Shown here in pieces: positions 24,540 through 37,400 of a DNA stretch of 64,000 bases. The DNA is from Stictocephala bisonia. Taxonomy: Eukaryota; Arthropoda; Insecta; Hemiptera; Membracidae. Positions within the stretch are counted from its first letter, which is position 1. Each line of letters opens with the position of its first letter. Below the pieces are notes generated by a model that did not search any database, had not been told where the DNA came from, and worked only from the letters and a program-made list of their open reading frames with translations. Made by a program: the position numbers and the translations under genes. The stretch spans positions 186,001-250,000 of the forward strand of contig JAQJVL010000323.1 of assembly GCA_035578905.1 (NCBI GenBank). The letters are read 5' to 3'.

Positions 24540-24690
24540 CAGGGTGAGGCATACCATCCATGCAGTACTTATAGCAGTTGACCGGTTTGGTCGAGTGGCA
24601 CAAAACTAAATGCTTTGCCTTTAAACAGCACATGGAGAGTCCATTGAAAATATGTTCATAAAAATCTACGTACAGTTTCCCATAGCTAAA
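24540..24690 (+). repeat. Dispersed repeat C, copy 1
   Basis: The stretch ACCATCCATGCAGTACTTAT through AAATGCTTTGCCTTTAAACA and AAAATCTACGTACAGT matches the complement of 29260-29400. This copy lies about 470 bp before the 68-bp satellite. Confidence 0.65.
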
Positions 24691-25156
24691 GGTATTGGGT
24701 TACAAAAATTGATAATTTTAAATGTAAGCGTTGGGCAAGTAATACATCATTTTAAAGGTCTTGTTGAGGAAAACTCATTGGCACAAACAAAACTCACTTA
24801 TCTTAATACGTTTAAAAATATTAATGCTTTGTGGAAAATATTGACATTTACGGAATACTTCAAATCATCTTAGCACTTAAGTTATGATTATCTCAATTTC
24901 TTACTCATGAAAAAAATCAGTTTCACTCTGATGTGCCACCAAACTACATTTATGCATATTTGATGTTGGTCATATAACCCGAATTTTGAATAGCTCAAAA
25001 TTCCTTTAAGTCAACATTTTTAATAACAACATTCATCATGTTGCATGCCATTTTAAGGTCTTGTTAAGATGGACAACATTTGAATTTACTCCTTTTTTGT
25101 ACCTCCAATTGAATCATTGGAATTTATTGAAGAGTTCTCCATTCAATCTAACATGA

Positions 25157-27463
25157 ATTAAAATTATAAAACCAAGCGAGGAGTCTTGTTGGATCTAACC
25201 TTTATAATGACCCTTACTTTGTCAACTAAAATTATAAAACCAAGCGAGGAGTCTTGTTGGATCTAACCTTTATAATGACCCTTACTTTGTCAACTAAAAT
25301 TATAAAACCAAGCGAGGAGTCTTGTTGGATCTAACCTTTATAATGACCCTTACTTTGTCAACTAAAATTATAAAACCAAGCGAGGAGCCTTGTTGGATCT
25401 AACCTTTATAATGACCCTTACTTTGTCAACTAAAATTATAAAACCAAGCGAGGAGTCTTGTTGGATCTAACCTTTAAAATGACCCTTACATTGTCAACTA
25501 AAATTATAAAACCAAGCGAGGAGCCTTGTTGGATCTAACCTTTATAATGACCCTTACTTTGTCAACTAAAATTATAAAACCAAGCGAGGAGTCTTGTTGG
25601 ATCTAACCTTTATAATGACCCTTACTTTGTCAACTAAAATTATAAAACCAAGCGAGGAGTCTTGTTGGATCTAACCTTTATAACGACCCTTACTTTGTCA
25701 ACTAAAATTATAAAACCAAGCGAGGAGCCTTGTTGGATCTAACCTTTATAATGACCCTTACTTTGTCAACTAAAATTATAAAACCAAGCGAGGAGTCTTG
25801 TTGGATCTAACCTTTATAATGACCCTTACTTTGTCAACTAAAATTATAAAACCAAGCGAGGAGCCTTGTTGGATCTAACCTTTATAATGACCCTTACTTT
25901 GTCAACTAAAATTATAAAACCAAGCGAGGAGTCTTGTTGGATCTAACCTTTATAATGACCCTTACTTTGTCAACTAAAATTATAAAACCAAGCGAGGAGT
26001 CTTGTTGGATCTAACCTTTATAATGACCCTTACTTTGTCAACTAAAATTATAAAACCAAGCGAGGAGTCTTGTTGGATCTAACCTTTATAATGACCCTTA
26101 CTTTGTCAATTAAAATTATAAAACCAAGCGAGGAGTCTTGTTGGATCTAACCTTTATAATGACCCTTACTTTGTCAACTAAAATTATAAAACCAAGCGAG
26201 GAGTCTTGTTGGATCTAACCTTTATAATGACCCTTACTTTGTCAACTAAAATTATAAAACCAAGCGAGGAGTCTTGTTGGATCTAACCTTTATAATGACC
26301 CTTACTTTGTCAATTAAAATTATAAAACCAAGCGAGGAGTCTTGTTGGATCTAACCTTTATAATGACCCTTACTTTGTCAATTAAAATTATAAAACCAAG
26401 CGAGGAGCCTTGTTGGATCTAACCTTTATAATGACCCTTACTTTGTCAACTAAAATTATAAAACCAAGCGAGGAGCCTTGTTGGATCTAACCTTTATAAT
26501 GACCCTTACTTTGTCAACTAAAATTATAAAACCAAGCGAGGAGCCTTGTTGGATCTAACCTTTATAATGACCCTTACTTTGTCAACTAAAATTATAAAAC
26601 CAAGCGAGGAGCCTTGTTGGATCTAACCTTTATAATGACCCTTACTTTGTCAACTAAAATTATAAAACCAAGCGAGGAGCATTGTTGGATCTAACCTTTA
26701 TAATGACCCTTACTTTGTCAATTAAAATTATAAAACCAAGCGAGGAGCCTTGTTGGATCTAACCTTTATAATGACCCTTACTTTGTCAACTAAAATTATA
26801 AAACCAAGCGAGGAGCATTGTTGGATCTAACCTTTATAATGACCCTTACTTTGTCAACTAAAATTATAAAACCAAGCGAGGAGTCTTGTTGGATCTAACC
26901 TTTATAATGACCCTTACTTTGTCAACTAAAATTATAAAACCAAGCGAGGAGTCTTGTTGGATCTAACCTTTATAATGACCCTTACTTTGACAACTAAAAT
27001 TATAAAACCAAGCGAGGAGCCTTGTTGGATCTAACCTTTATAATGACCCTTACTTTGTCAACTAAAATTATAAAACCAAGCGAGGAGTCTTGTTGGATCT
27101 AACCTTTATAATGACCCTTACTTTGTCAACTAAAATTATAAAACCAAGCGAGGAGTCTTGTTGGATCTAACCTTTATAATGACCCTTACTTTGACAACTA
27201 AAATTATAAAACCAAGCGAGGAGCCTTGTTGGATCTAACCTTTATAATGACCCTTACTTTGTCAACTAAAATTATAAAACCAAGCGAGGAGTCTTGTTGG
27301 ATCTAACCTTTATAACGACCCTTACTTTGTCAACTAAAATTATAAAACCAAGCGAGGAGCCTTGTTGGATCTAACCTTTATAATGGCCCTTACTTTGTCA
27401 ACTAAAATTATAAAACCAAGCGAGGAGCCTTGTTGGATCTAACCTTTATAATGACCCTTACTT
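25157..27463. repeat. Satellite array, 68 bp x 34
   Basis: Thirty-four head-to-tail units, each exactly 68 bp: the motif GCGAGGAG recurs from 25176 to 27420 at an unchanging 68-bp spacing. The unit contains AAAATTATAAAACCAAGCG, TTGTTGGATCTAACCTTTAT and AATGACCCTTACTTTGTCAA. Variation is limited to a few sites: TCTT/CCTT/CATT after GCGAGGAG, CAACTA/CAATTA, GTCAAC/GACAAC and TAATGAC/TAACGAC. A three-unit block (units 26-28) is repeated as units 29-31. The unit is not divisible by three and carries no long frame. Confidence 0.97.
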
Positions 27464-28149
27464 AACTAAAATCAAAATGAAATCTGTTTAGGTTTGTAAA
27501 ATGGACTTCTTCCTTGACTAATTTTTTCGCGAGGAGAGAAAATGTTTGAGAAATTATTAAATTCAAATATAACTTGAGTTATACAAAATTACATTTGCGA
27601 TATTTTTAAATCAAATAAATATTGTATAAAGACCATTGTTCCTAAAGAAAAAAAACCGTTGAAAAATTTAGTTGTTCATTTAAAATTCATGAATGACATA
27701 TACTTGAAAAAGTAAAATTTCTGAAAGTTAACTGTCCAAACTACTTCATATGATTTTCATATTCATATCTGCTCTGGTAAACATTTAAAAACAATGATTG
27801 TAGTAAACACTAATAATCTTCGCAAAGGATAGCACAACTCGGATTCATGTAGTCTATGAATGTAGTAAAAAATAAACAAAATTTTACTAACTAATTTTAT
27901 TGGTGCAAATGTGCTCAAATTGCTACCCTATAAACTAGCACATGTAAAGTAGTGAAATAATTTACTGTTATTAGACCTAAACTGTACTATCCCTTGTGAA
28001 CATTATTTTTATTCTGTTAGTTATTGGTTAGCAATTATTGTTTTTAAACGTTTCACCAAAATCTATATATTATTTTGAAAATCGTGTGAGATAGTTTCAA
28101 CTATTAACTTTCTAAACGTTTTTAATTCCTCTACTCAGTGTGAAGTTGC
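27464..28149. other. AT-rich stretch after the satellite
   Basis: No gene or repeat recognised; GCGAGGAGA at 27529 echoes the satellite motif. Confidence 0.4.
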
Positions 28150-28960
28150 CATGAGAGGTTCACAAATAGCTTCTCATGACCCTATAAATTGGACACCAAT
28201 CACTTTAGTGTGTACACTATTTAGCCATAAGGGATCACTGTATTCAGCAGCAGAATAGACCAGTGACAAAACAGTTGTACGCAGGACATATGCGTGCATG
28301 TTGCGTGCCCCAAGTTGTTCCAGCAAGATGATGTAATATATTTGCCCTGTTTTTGATTTTTGAAGGTGGCTTTTAAACACCAGCGGTTGATCTAACATTA
28401 TTCCCAAGTGCTGTAGATGATCATTATGATGAGAGTTTTACACTATTAAGAAAGATGTTCAATTTTCAATTAGCCAGCCTGTTACTTAGGTGGAAGCAGG
28501 TTACTTCAGTTTTTGATGGGTTATGGTTCTAAATATTCTTTGAGGGCTGCAAGGTCACTTGTGAGTGTTTCTCCAGTAGTTGTGAAGTCCTTGTGTTGGT
28601 GAGTAAAGCAATATGCATACATATGCAATAAGCAATAAGTAAAGCAACATATGCATAAAAACATTATCTTGACTTTGTGATTGGGATGACAGCAGTATTC
28701 AAGTTGAAGAAAATTGGAGCAAGTATAGATCCATATGACAGACCAACCATCCTTCATCTAAGAGAACCCCACCTCTACGTACTGCTTTCCAGTCAAGCAT
28801 ATCAAATTTCTCGCCCAATACTAGCTGGTACATAGCGGGGAACAGTTTTGATGTACAAAATAAATGTCTTATTAACAATCCATCAGTACCTGTAGGTGGG
28901 ATAAATCTCCCTCTTAGGGAATGGATTTTGTTGAATCGATTCTGAACTGGCATGGTCGGT
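28150..28960 (-). pseudogene. Degraded non-LTR reverse transcriptase remnant
   Basis: Minus-strand pieces in shifting frames follow LINE RT order: SYGSILAPIFFNL near 28740, then THQHKDFTTTGETLTSDLAA and LKEYLEP (after the YADD region, itself lost), LGIMLDQPLVFKSHLQK, and LRTTVLSLVYSAAEYSDPLW. These are the thumb and C-terminal segments of a LINE ORF2 protein. Many stops and shifts show an old copy. Confidence 0.65.
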
Positions 28961-29239
28961 CAGATGTAACTACTGGAGATATAAACGGGGATTGATACTA
29001 GATCAGTCATGTGATTGCGAGGAATCTATTCAAACTATGGATCACAGAGAGTGCCCATAGTTTTACGAAGGGATTAGCCAGCATAAGCAGAATCAAAGAG
29101 GCAGGTTTTAAATGGCTCAATTGATTGTATTTAGCTTGGTGATAGCTATATTTTATTTATATTAATAAACAACATGACTTTTGGATCTCTATCCAAATAT
29201 ATATGACAGCTTTTAAAAATTACTAAATGACAACAAACC

Positions 29240-29402
29240 ATACAATATATATGTAGTTTTGGGAAACACTATACATAGATTTTGATGAAAATATTTTCAA
29301 TAGACTTGTCATGTGCTGTTCATAGGCAAAGCATTTTGTTTTTTTTAAGTAACTTGACTAAACCGTTTGCCCAGTATACTAACTGCACGCATGGGTGGTC
29401 TG
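29240..29402 (-). repeat. Dispersed repeat C, copy 2 (inverted)
   Basis: The complement matches 24550-24690 at roughly 75-80 percent, including AAAATGCTTTGCCT.TGAACA. Together the two copies flank the satellite region in opposite orientation. Confidence 0.6.
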
Positions 29403-29475
29403 CTTCTTATATAGATATCCAACAATTTTAAAATAAACCTACGTCAAAGAGAAAGTTTTTCCATAAAATACACAT

Positions 29476-29760
29476 GTGAGAACTCGCTACTCTTTCAGTT
29501 TTGCAACATACAAACACTGGGGTTACAAATATCTGTCTAGAAATCTCAAGCAACATATAGATTATGTTGCTAGGCATACAACACACCCTGCTTACGAGAT
29601 ACCCAGAGAGTCTAGGAAAAAATATGCGATTTGCCCAACCAGAAAAAGAAGGATGACCAGTTTCTAGCGTGCTATATTCACAAAGTATATTTGCTTAGTA
29701 GAGCATCGCGTAGAAGTGTGTAAAATATGTGAAAAATACTAAATACCTCAAAAATTTAGA
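29476..29760 (+). pseudogene. Possible piggyBac C-terminal fragment
   Basis: The frame HPAYEIPRESRKKYAICPTR followed by KRRMTSF, with a shifted QRAIFTKYICLVE continuing, resembles the linker and cysteine cluster at the end of piggyBac transposases (P...K..R.C..C..RKR..T...C). Several cysteines are missing, so the assignment is weak. Confidence 0.35.
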
Positions 29761-29954
29761 AACACTATAAAAATTGGATTTTACTAAGTCTATGTCTAAA
29801 TTAAAAATGCATCATGTTTAATTTGTTTTTCCCCTAGGGCAGTCTACGAGACTATGCATTTACCATTAAAGTTTGGAGTAGGAATGTTATCATTCCAGGA
29901 TTTACATCATAACTAATCTTCACCAAATAAGAATTGAATTGATTGTAAACATTA

Positions 29955-30545
29955 AGGCTATATCACACTATGCCACTTTACATACTGGCATGTGACTGTA
30001 GAGGCTGGCTAAGTAGCACAGTATGACAAGCAGTAGCAGCTATCAACAGTAGCACGCTAGTTAATTTTCATAGTTTGAGGAATTAAACATGTCCATGAAC
30101 TTTTCATGCTACTAGTGTCCAGCTAGCAACTATCGCACTCCCACCCAGTGTGAGGGTGTTTACTAGCGTACTAGAGGCATGTTTATCCACGTGCTCTCTG
30201 TTTCCACGCTTAATTTTTTTTTTTTAACTAAACTAAGTAATCCTTAATAATCAGGGAGGATGTATTTTGAACATACATAGAAAATAACCACGGTCTTTAG
30301 GATCTAACTTGCCTGCAGGCTAGCCTCTTTAGGTAGAAGTTCTCAAGAAAATGATCAATTCTATTTGGATTCCATACCTTGAGATAAAAATTAAATATGA
30401 GATGACAGTGGGAGGCAAATATTGAATCTAGTAGTAGGTACTGAATAGCTGCTATTGTAATATGAATGCGACTGGTTTAAGTGGCAGCTATTTCACTAGC
30501 TGCTATTAAGTAGTGGTTAGTAAGTGACCAAGTGTGATACAGCCT
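29955..30545. mobile_element. PIF/Harbinger-like MITE, 591 bp, TTA duplication
   Basis: TIRs AGGCTATATCACACT at 29955 and the complement of AGGCTGTATCACACT ending at 30545 differ at one base. They are flanked by TTA at 29952-29954 and 30546-30548. A 3-bp TTA duplication is characteristic of PIF/Harbinger and Tourist-type MITEs. The interior repeats CAGCTA/TAGCTG-rich pieces and has no transposase. Confidence 0.85.
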
Positions 30546-30548
30546 TTA

Positions 30549-31223
30549 GGATTTGCACTGGTGTAAACTGTAAAAATATAAATTGTATCTTTTGTCACCA
30601 TGTGACCCTATAAATAATGGTTTCAGACATTACCTATTAAGGGTTATAATTTAAGAGTGTGTAAAAACAGAAAAAAAGAGCTAGACTTATGTTATAATTA
30701 TTTTAGTTTATATAATTTGTTTATAGTTTTTTATTTATATAGTCATTAAAACTTCTGGGAGTGTTAACTAGTGATATTAAACTATATTGCTATATTCAGG
30801 AAATCAGGGGAAATTTACTGATCTAAATTTACAAAATCTGCCTAGAAAGATAAAAATCCATGTCGTATGTAAAGACCATTTGCATGTGCTAAAATGACAT
30901 TTAAACTTATGTTTTACATAAAACATTGAGATTTATTAGGCATTTTAGTTGGACAGATTTAAGTTATCTACACTGATAAAACTATTTAAAAAATACTATT
31001 CTTCTTCTTGACTTACATTAAATAATAATGTTATTGTTTTATACTATTCTAAATTCTTTTAAATAAAAACTAAATATTATTTGACATAAACATGATTAAT
31101 TGTATTAAAAATATATTTAAACTGTAAAACAAAGATTATTTACTGAGTGATTTTTAATTATAAAAGTGTCATCTTCAATTATGTTGACCTTGTATATATT
31201 TTAGATAAAATAAGCCTTTTCTC
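30549..31223. other. Region downstream of POP5
   Basis: AT-rich, no separate gene recognised. The 3' UTR and polyadenylation site of POP5 (minus strand) should lie here. Confidence 0.4.
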
Positions 31224-31456
31224 TTACAACTCTAATTTAAAATAAATCACGTCTAATGTATTTGTATGAATTAAGAGCAAAATTACCACTGCAAATCTGA
31301 AGCATTGTTTTAAAGATGCTCCAACGTACAACGTTCGGACTGTGACTGATTGATTCTGCAGAGATTTTATAGTTGGCAAACAGCTGGCCACAAGACGATG
31401 AGGACCATGTCTTGTTCTTATGACTCCCAAACGTGTTACTGGATTACAATATTTTG
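31224..31456 (-). CDS. POP5: POP5 exon 3 (terminal coding exon)
   Basis: The acceptor TTTTTTTCCAG precedes base 31456. The first two bases complete an alanine codon split by the intron. Residues 57-133 include TRHGPHRL and TLYVGASLKQCF, the RNA-contacting region conserved in POP5. The tail after FRFAVV (LLLIHTNTLDVIYFKLEL) is hydrophobic and less conserved. Confidence 0.85.
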
Positions 31457-34400
31457 CTGGAAAAAAACTGTCATTGAATTTTCTTCACAGAGTAAATACT
31501 AATAGTAAATAAAGTCTAGTACAAGATGGCGGCTAGTAGACAACAGCACAACTGTGGATATTGCAATGAAATGTTACCAAAACTTCTGGTGGCATTACAT
31601 GTAGTGGAAATTGTCATGTTTAGTTTCATTTTAACTGTGCAGGTATTTCAAACAAAGTACTTGGAAATAAAGATGACCAATTATGGATTTGCAATCATTG
31701 CGCCCAGTTTAACTTACAAGTTGCAGATACTGACATGGAAAGTATATCTGCTAGTGATGAGGTTAAAAATATTGTTGCTCCTAATAGTGACTGTAGTAGT
31801 TGTTTTGATCACATAAACATTTTTACGGATCAATTCTTTGAACTCACCAAGAACCAAAATGGAATCCGAAAACAACAGAGTGAACTGCAGTCCGATAATA
31901 TAAGATTAACCTCTGCTCATTGAGAGGACATCAGCAAACTTACCTTAGAAGACAAGTTCATGAACACAATAGTAGTAACATACACAAAATAAACACATAA
32001 TCACACAAATTTTCAGTGCCACTGGCACTTTCTTTAGGTGAGTAGAGGCTAAGGTATGTTTGCTAATGTCCTATCTCTCCATTATACTAATTTCTGGCCT
32101 AGTGCCCTTTAACCTAACCTAAAATTATAACTGGAAAAGCCACTGGAAGCCATAAGCTAATTTTTACAGACCGTGTAAAATTCCTGACTGAGACTGAGTA
32201 CTAAAACTAAGTGTGAGGACATAAAAAGCTTTATGAAGGAGAAGAAAAGTGGAAAGTAAATTGTAGAAATATGAAATTCATGATTTCCAGAACAATACTC
32301 ATTGTTCAAGATGGGTGTGCCGGCTGCATTATATAAGGACATTTTTCTTCAGATTTTTGGCATGAGAATGCCTAAGTTTCTAGGTTTTTCAACAAACCAA
32401 AGAAATTATAGGAGTCTTTAAAATCTCAAACCCTACAAAATGTGACATAGCTGTGGTTAATTCCAACCAAGCACAAGAGACAAGGTAGGCCTAGATGAAC
32501 TTACTACTAATAGGCCTGATTTAAGAATATTATTTATTAATTAATATTCAAGGCTTAAAAACATAAAATTGAAGAATTGGAATTACTACACTAAAGATAA
32601 TTATTTTGTTGTGTGCATCAATAAATATTGACTCAGTCAAGAAGAGATAATTTTTTCTGTGCCTGTGGTTTTATTATGGGTTAGTAGCTACTATCACAGC
32701 TTACATATTCATGGTGGAGTATACATTTTTCTTGCAACGCACATAATGTTTAACAAAATTGATCTAAGTAAATTCTGCATAGCAGTGGATCAAACTGGGG
32801 GTACGCTCTCCTGGAGAGGCGTAGCAAAATTTCATGGGAGGTGCGAGTAAATTATAAAAATTAAAATATTTACTAGATTTTATGGTCTCATTTATATCCT
32901 CAAACATATTTTTCTTTTTTGTTAGCTGAACTGTACTCCTACAAACATATAAACGTAACTATAACTAAAAGCAGAATGTATTGGCAAGTTTGATCAGATG
33001 ATAAGAGTTTGGTAATCGCCGGTCGCCGGTAAGGTTCTTCCTGTACGCACTTGCCCCAGGTAGCAGGGAAAGTACATAATCGGCTTCTATACCCCATAAT
33101 AATAATTTGTGGAAGATGACTGGGGTAAGAGCATATAGTTCAATTCAAGAGCTTTTCAGCACTTTTTACAGCACTGAAATATTTCTTAGTTTTTGAAATA
33201 CGAACTTTTCTGTTTAGCACCAAAAGTAAATGGAAAATATACTGGACAAAAAATAAATAAAAAAAACTCATAAACACTTACCATTATATCCCAAATCAAA
33301 TTTAGCCGATTTTTCAAATGATTGTTATGGCTGATATAGAACATACATTTCTGCCGAGATAAGTCTTTCATCACACAAAATAAATGTTTTTATTAAATCA
33401 AAATTACTTTAGAAATAAATCAAAGTTGCTATTTACATTATTTACAATTTTCATTTGTGGCTTAACTTATTGTATGTTGTTAGAGGAGAAGTGTAAGTTG
33501 AACACAATCGCCTCCCTTCGCCCGAGAGAAGGCTGAGGAAAACTTTTTTCTATATCCTTGTAAGTAATTTCACTAACATCTCCATTATCGGGATATTTAA
33601 ACATACTAATTTGTTTGTTTGGCACCTTCCGCACAAAATTTACCACAGGGTTTCCAAAGTCCGTTATTGATTCAATAATACTAACAAAGTGTTAAACTGA
33701 CTTTTTTTTGTGCTGAATCGTACCAAAACCCAGTCACTTACTTTCCTCTGCTTTACAGTGTGTTCTATATTTTCAGTTTCCATAATGCACTTGCCTCATA
33801 TTGACTAATTTAAGAGATAAGTGAGTGTACAGGTTATTTATGTATAAATAAAGAGGATACAAATAAAAAATCAACAACTACTAAAAAATACACTTCAAAA
33901 TGAGCTACTGGAGACCTCACTATTAGTGATTGTTTAATATTTTTGAATAGTTTGTCATTATACGTAGAACAAATAAAAACACAGATAGAACAGTTTCGTT
34001 GCAACAAATCCCTCACTACTTTATTCGATGTATTCTGCAACGGAACTCGTTGACCCCACATTATGGTTAGAAGTATGTGAAAATAAGTAACAATTTAAAT
34101 GTGTACCTAGCTCCGAAGGTGACTTACAATTACACATATCCATAAAAAATATTAGTTTGAATTTAATTGTATTTTGAATGTAAAAGTAAACCATAAACTT
34201 AAGAGGGAGTCAGATTGAAAATCGCATTTTAGTTTGACGAACGGCCACAGGGAGCGGTGTTTAGTACAGTACGTTGTCTGTGTTGGTAGTTGGCGTTTTA
34301 GGCACTAGGGGCGCTTCTTAGCTCGGCCGTCAAGGCATTTATTGCTCGGCCGTCAAGGCATTTATTGCTCGGCCGTTTGCCCCTTGCACCATCACTTTAC

Positions 34401-37400
34401 TTTCTTTCTAATCTTTTATAGAACAACAGAAGGGAAGGGACGAGTGACTGACACCGCCAGCCGACAGGGTTGTCTGGGGCCTTCCGCGGTCCGCTTGTCC
34501 TCATTCCTTCCAGTAATACAAATAAATTAGGTAGAGCTGCATCTAGTTTCTTGTTATTGAAACTAAAAAAATTTAGTTTATACTACTTACCTAATACTAT
34601 TATTACTGTTATGTTGAATTTAATGAGCACAGCACTTGATGAAACTAGTATGAAAACTTGTTTGTTAGAATTAAATATCACAAAATTAGAATTTGTGATA
34701 TTTAAAATATTTGCAAGTAACTGACACAAATGAATGAAACCAATTTGTAAAAGTGAATGACTAAATGTAAAATTAACAGAAAATAAAATAAAAATAATTT
34801 AATGACAAATTTCAGGTAGGTACACTTGTGAAACAAAGGAAATTAATTAGAGTATCTGATAATTTAAATATAATAGTATGATGACAAAACTGGCGTGACA
34901 AAAATATTGATTATGTAGCTCAATATCATCAAACCATTTTTCAATTACAACTGAAAAATTATAATTGAGTCCTTATTGCTTATTAGTCATTGTATGAATG
35001 ACACACATTAGTGCAATTAAAACTTAACAAGCCTTACCTTTTATATTTTTAGTGGACTAAGGTATTTAAAATATTACACACGTTTTTAGTATTTTAATAA
35101 TTTAATATTATAACACAAATAATATTAACAATATTGTCTTTACAAAAATACAAACATCAAACTGTAATCAATCTAACTTCTACAAAGCTTAAGTAAAAAG
35201 GATATTGTAATTAATTATTAACCCGCGAATAGCAATAGCATACATTCATTTAGTACTACCTGAAACTAAATCTTCACACATATTCAAATTCCCATTAAAA
35301 ATTGAGTTAACATTTTAAAATAATAATAATAACTCTTAATGATGTACAAAAGTTTATATTTCTATAATTTTAAAAATAAAAGAGTAAATGTTGCATCAGC
35401 TTAAATAATTTTTAATACAGTAGACTCGTGATTATCCGAGCCTAGATTAACCGAGCCCTCGGTTAACCGAGGCAAAAGTCGGAGAGGGCGGGTCACAACC
35501 GTGTTGGTTATCGTAGAGATTAAATGCGTGTGGATACGAATTTACGCGAATATAGCGATTCACGCATCAGGAATGCCTCTACCGGTCGCTGCTAGGTCGA
35601 GCCGGAGTTCTCGGAAGTCAACCCACCCCCTTTTATTAGGAACTGAGTTTATTGCAGAATTGTTCTAATTTTGTCAGTCGTCCTCGTCAGTCAGTCTGAG
35701 TTGTCTATCTAACGTGGTTGTTTGCTGCATTTTTATTGTTCCAAAGTAACGGCGTATTACAGTATTTTAAAACCGGTTAATTTTTAAGTGTTTTAATTTA
35801 ATGTTTCTTAGTTTGTAGGCCTATTTAATAAGTGGTTTTTAGTTTTGTTTCATACGTTTAATTATTTTTTATAAGTTCATTTTTGTGTGTGTGAAAGAGA
35901 ATCTTACTGTGCAAAATGAGTTTAAAGCGGAAGCGAGTAGTGGTTTCCTTAGAAACAAAATTAAATGCGATTAAAAGGTTAGAAAAAGGCGAATCTATAA
36001 AGAAGGTTGCTGCAGAGTTGGGTGTCGGTGAAGTGACTGTTGGAGATTGGAGACGAAAGAAGAAAGAAATCGAACAGTGGGTTAACCAAAGTGCGAGTAG
36101 TGGGAGTGGCTTAAGGCGGAAGACAATGAAGAAAGGAGATCATGGTCAAACATCGGAAGCGCTATACTTGTGGTTTTCGCAGTTGAGAGGTATGGGCAGC
36201 CCTATAAGTGGACCCATGCTCCAAGCTAAAGCTCTTGAATTTCATAGGAAATTTAAGGATGGGGAGGAAAATTTTTGTGCTAGTGAAGGATGGATGGATA
36301 CCTGGAAGAAAAAATATGGCATCCGGCAATTAAATATTTGTGGTGAGAAGCTTTCTGCCGACCCATCTGAAATTGACAGTTTTTATTCAAAACTTGAAAC
36401 CATAATCTTAAATGATGGACTTACGTTAGATCAAATTTTTAATTGTGACGAAACCAGGCTCAATTACAAAATGCTTCCATCGAAAACGTTAGCAGCTAAA
36501 AATGAAGCAAATGCACCCGGTTACAAAAAAAGTAAAGAGCGAGTGACAATCATGAACTGCTGCAATGCTTCCGGTTCATTAAAATTAAGACCCCTATTAA
36601 TAGGGAAAGCCAAAAACCCAAGGGCATTCAAAAATGTTCAAGTAAATTGCTTGCCAACAGTTTACAAAAACCAACAAAATGCATGGATGGACTGTACCAT
36701 TTTTAAAACATGGTTTTTTAACGATTTTGTCCCAGTTGTTGAGGCATATTTAAAGCAGAAAAACTTGCCCCAGAAAGCATTGTTGTTGCTAGATAACGCG
36801 CGATCTCATCCGGATGCAAGTGACTTAGTTAGTGGTCAAATAAGAGCAGTTTTTCTTCCGACCAACGTGACATCGCTCATCCAACCCCTAGACCAAGGTG
36901 TTTTGGAAGCAATGAAGAGAAACTATCGACGAAGGCTTCTCCAAGTGTTGCTAGCCAAGTTAGATGAAGGACTGACGGTAACGGATGCACTTAAGAAAAT
37001 CACTGTCAAAGACGTTGCTTATTGGATTGCATCTGCGTGGGACGACGTAAAAGTGTCCACGATTCAAAAATCGTGGAAAAACATATTCCAAATAAAGCAC
37101 AAAACAAACGACACGCAAAAGGAAACTGACGACTGTGTAGTCGATTCAGCCAACCTAGTTAATCATTTACCAGTTGAAGAACCAATCATAAATGAAGATG
37201 TAATCAATTGGATTAATGGAGACGAAGAAATGGAATTGTCAGACGACGCAATTGCCGATCTCATTGTAAACAAAAACAATAATGAAGAAGAAGAAGATGA
37301 AGACACAGATGATGCTACTCCAAAGATTACTCATTCCGAGGGATTGAAGTTACTTGAAGGAGCACTCGCATACGTTGAGCAACAAGAGGAATCAACTCCA

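Noticed and set aside
25157..27463. CRISPR array
   Set aside because: Units are contiguous and identical with no variable spacers, no cas genes are present, and the DNA is clearly eukaryotic. It is a satellite.
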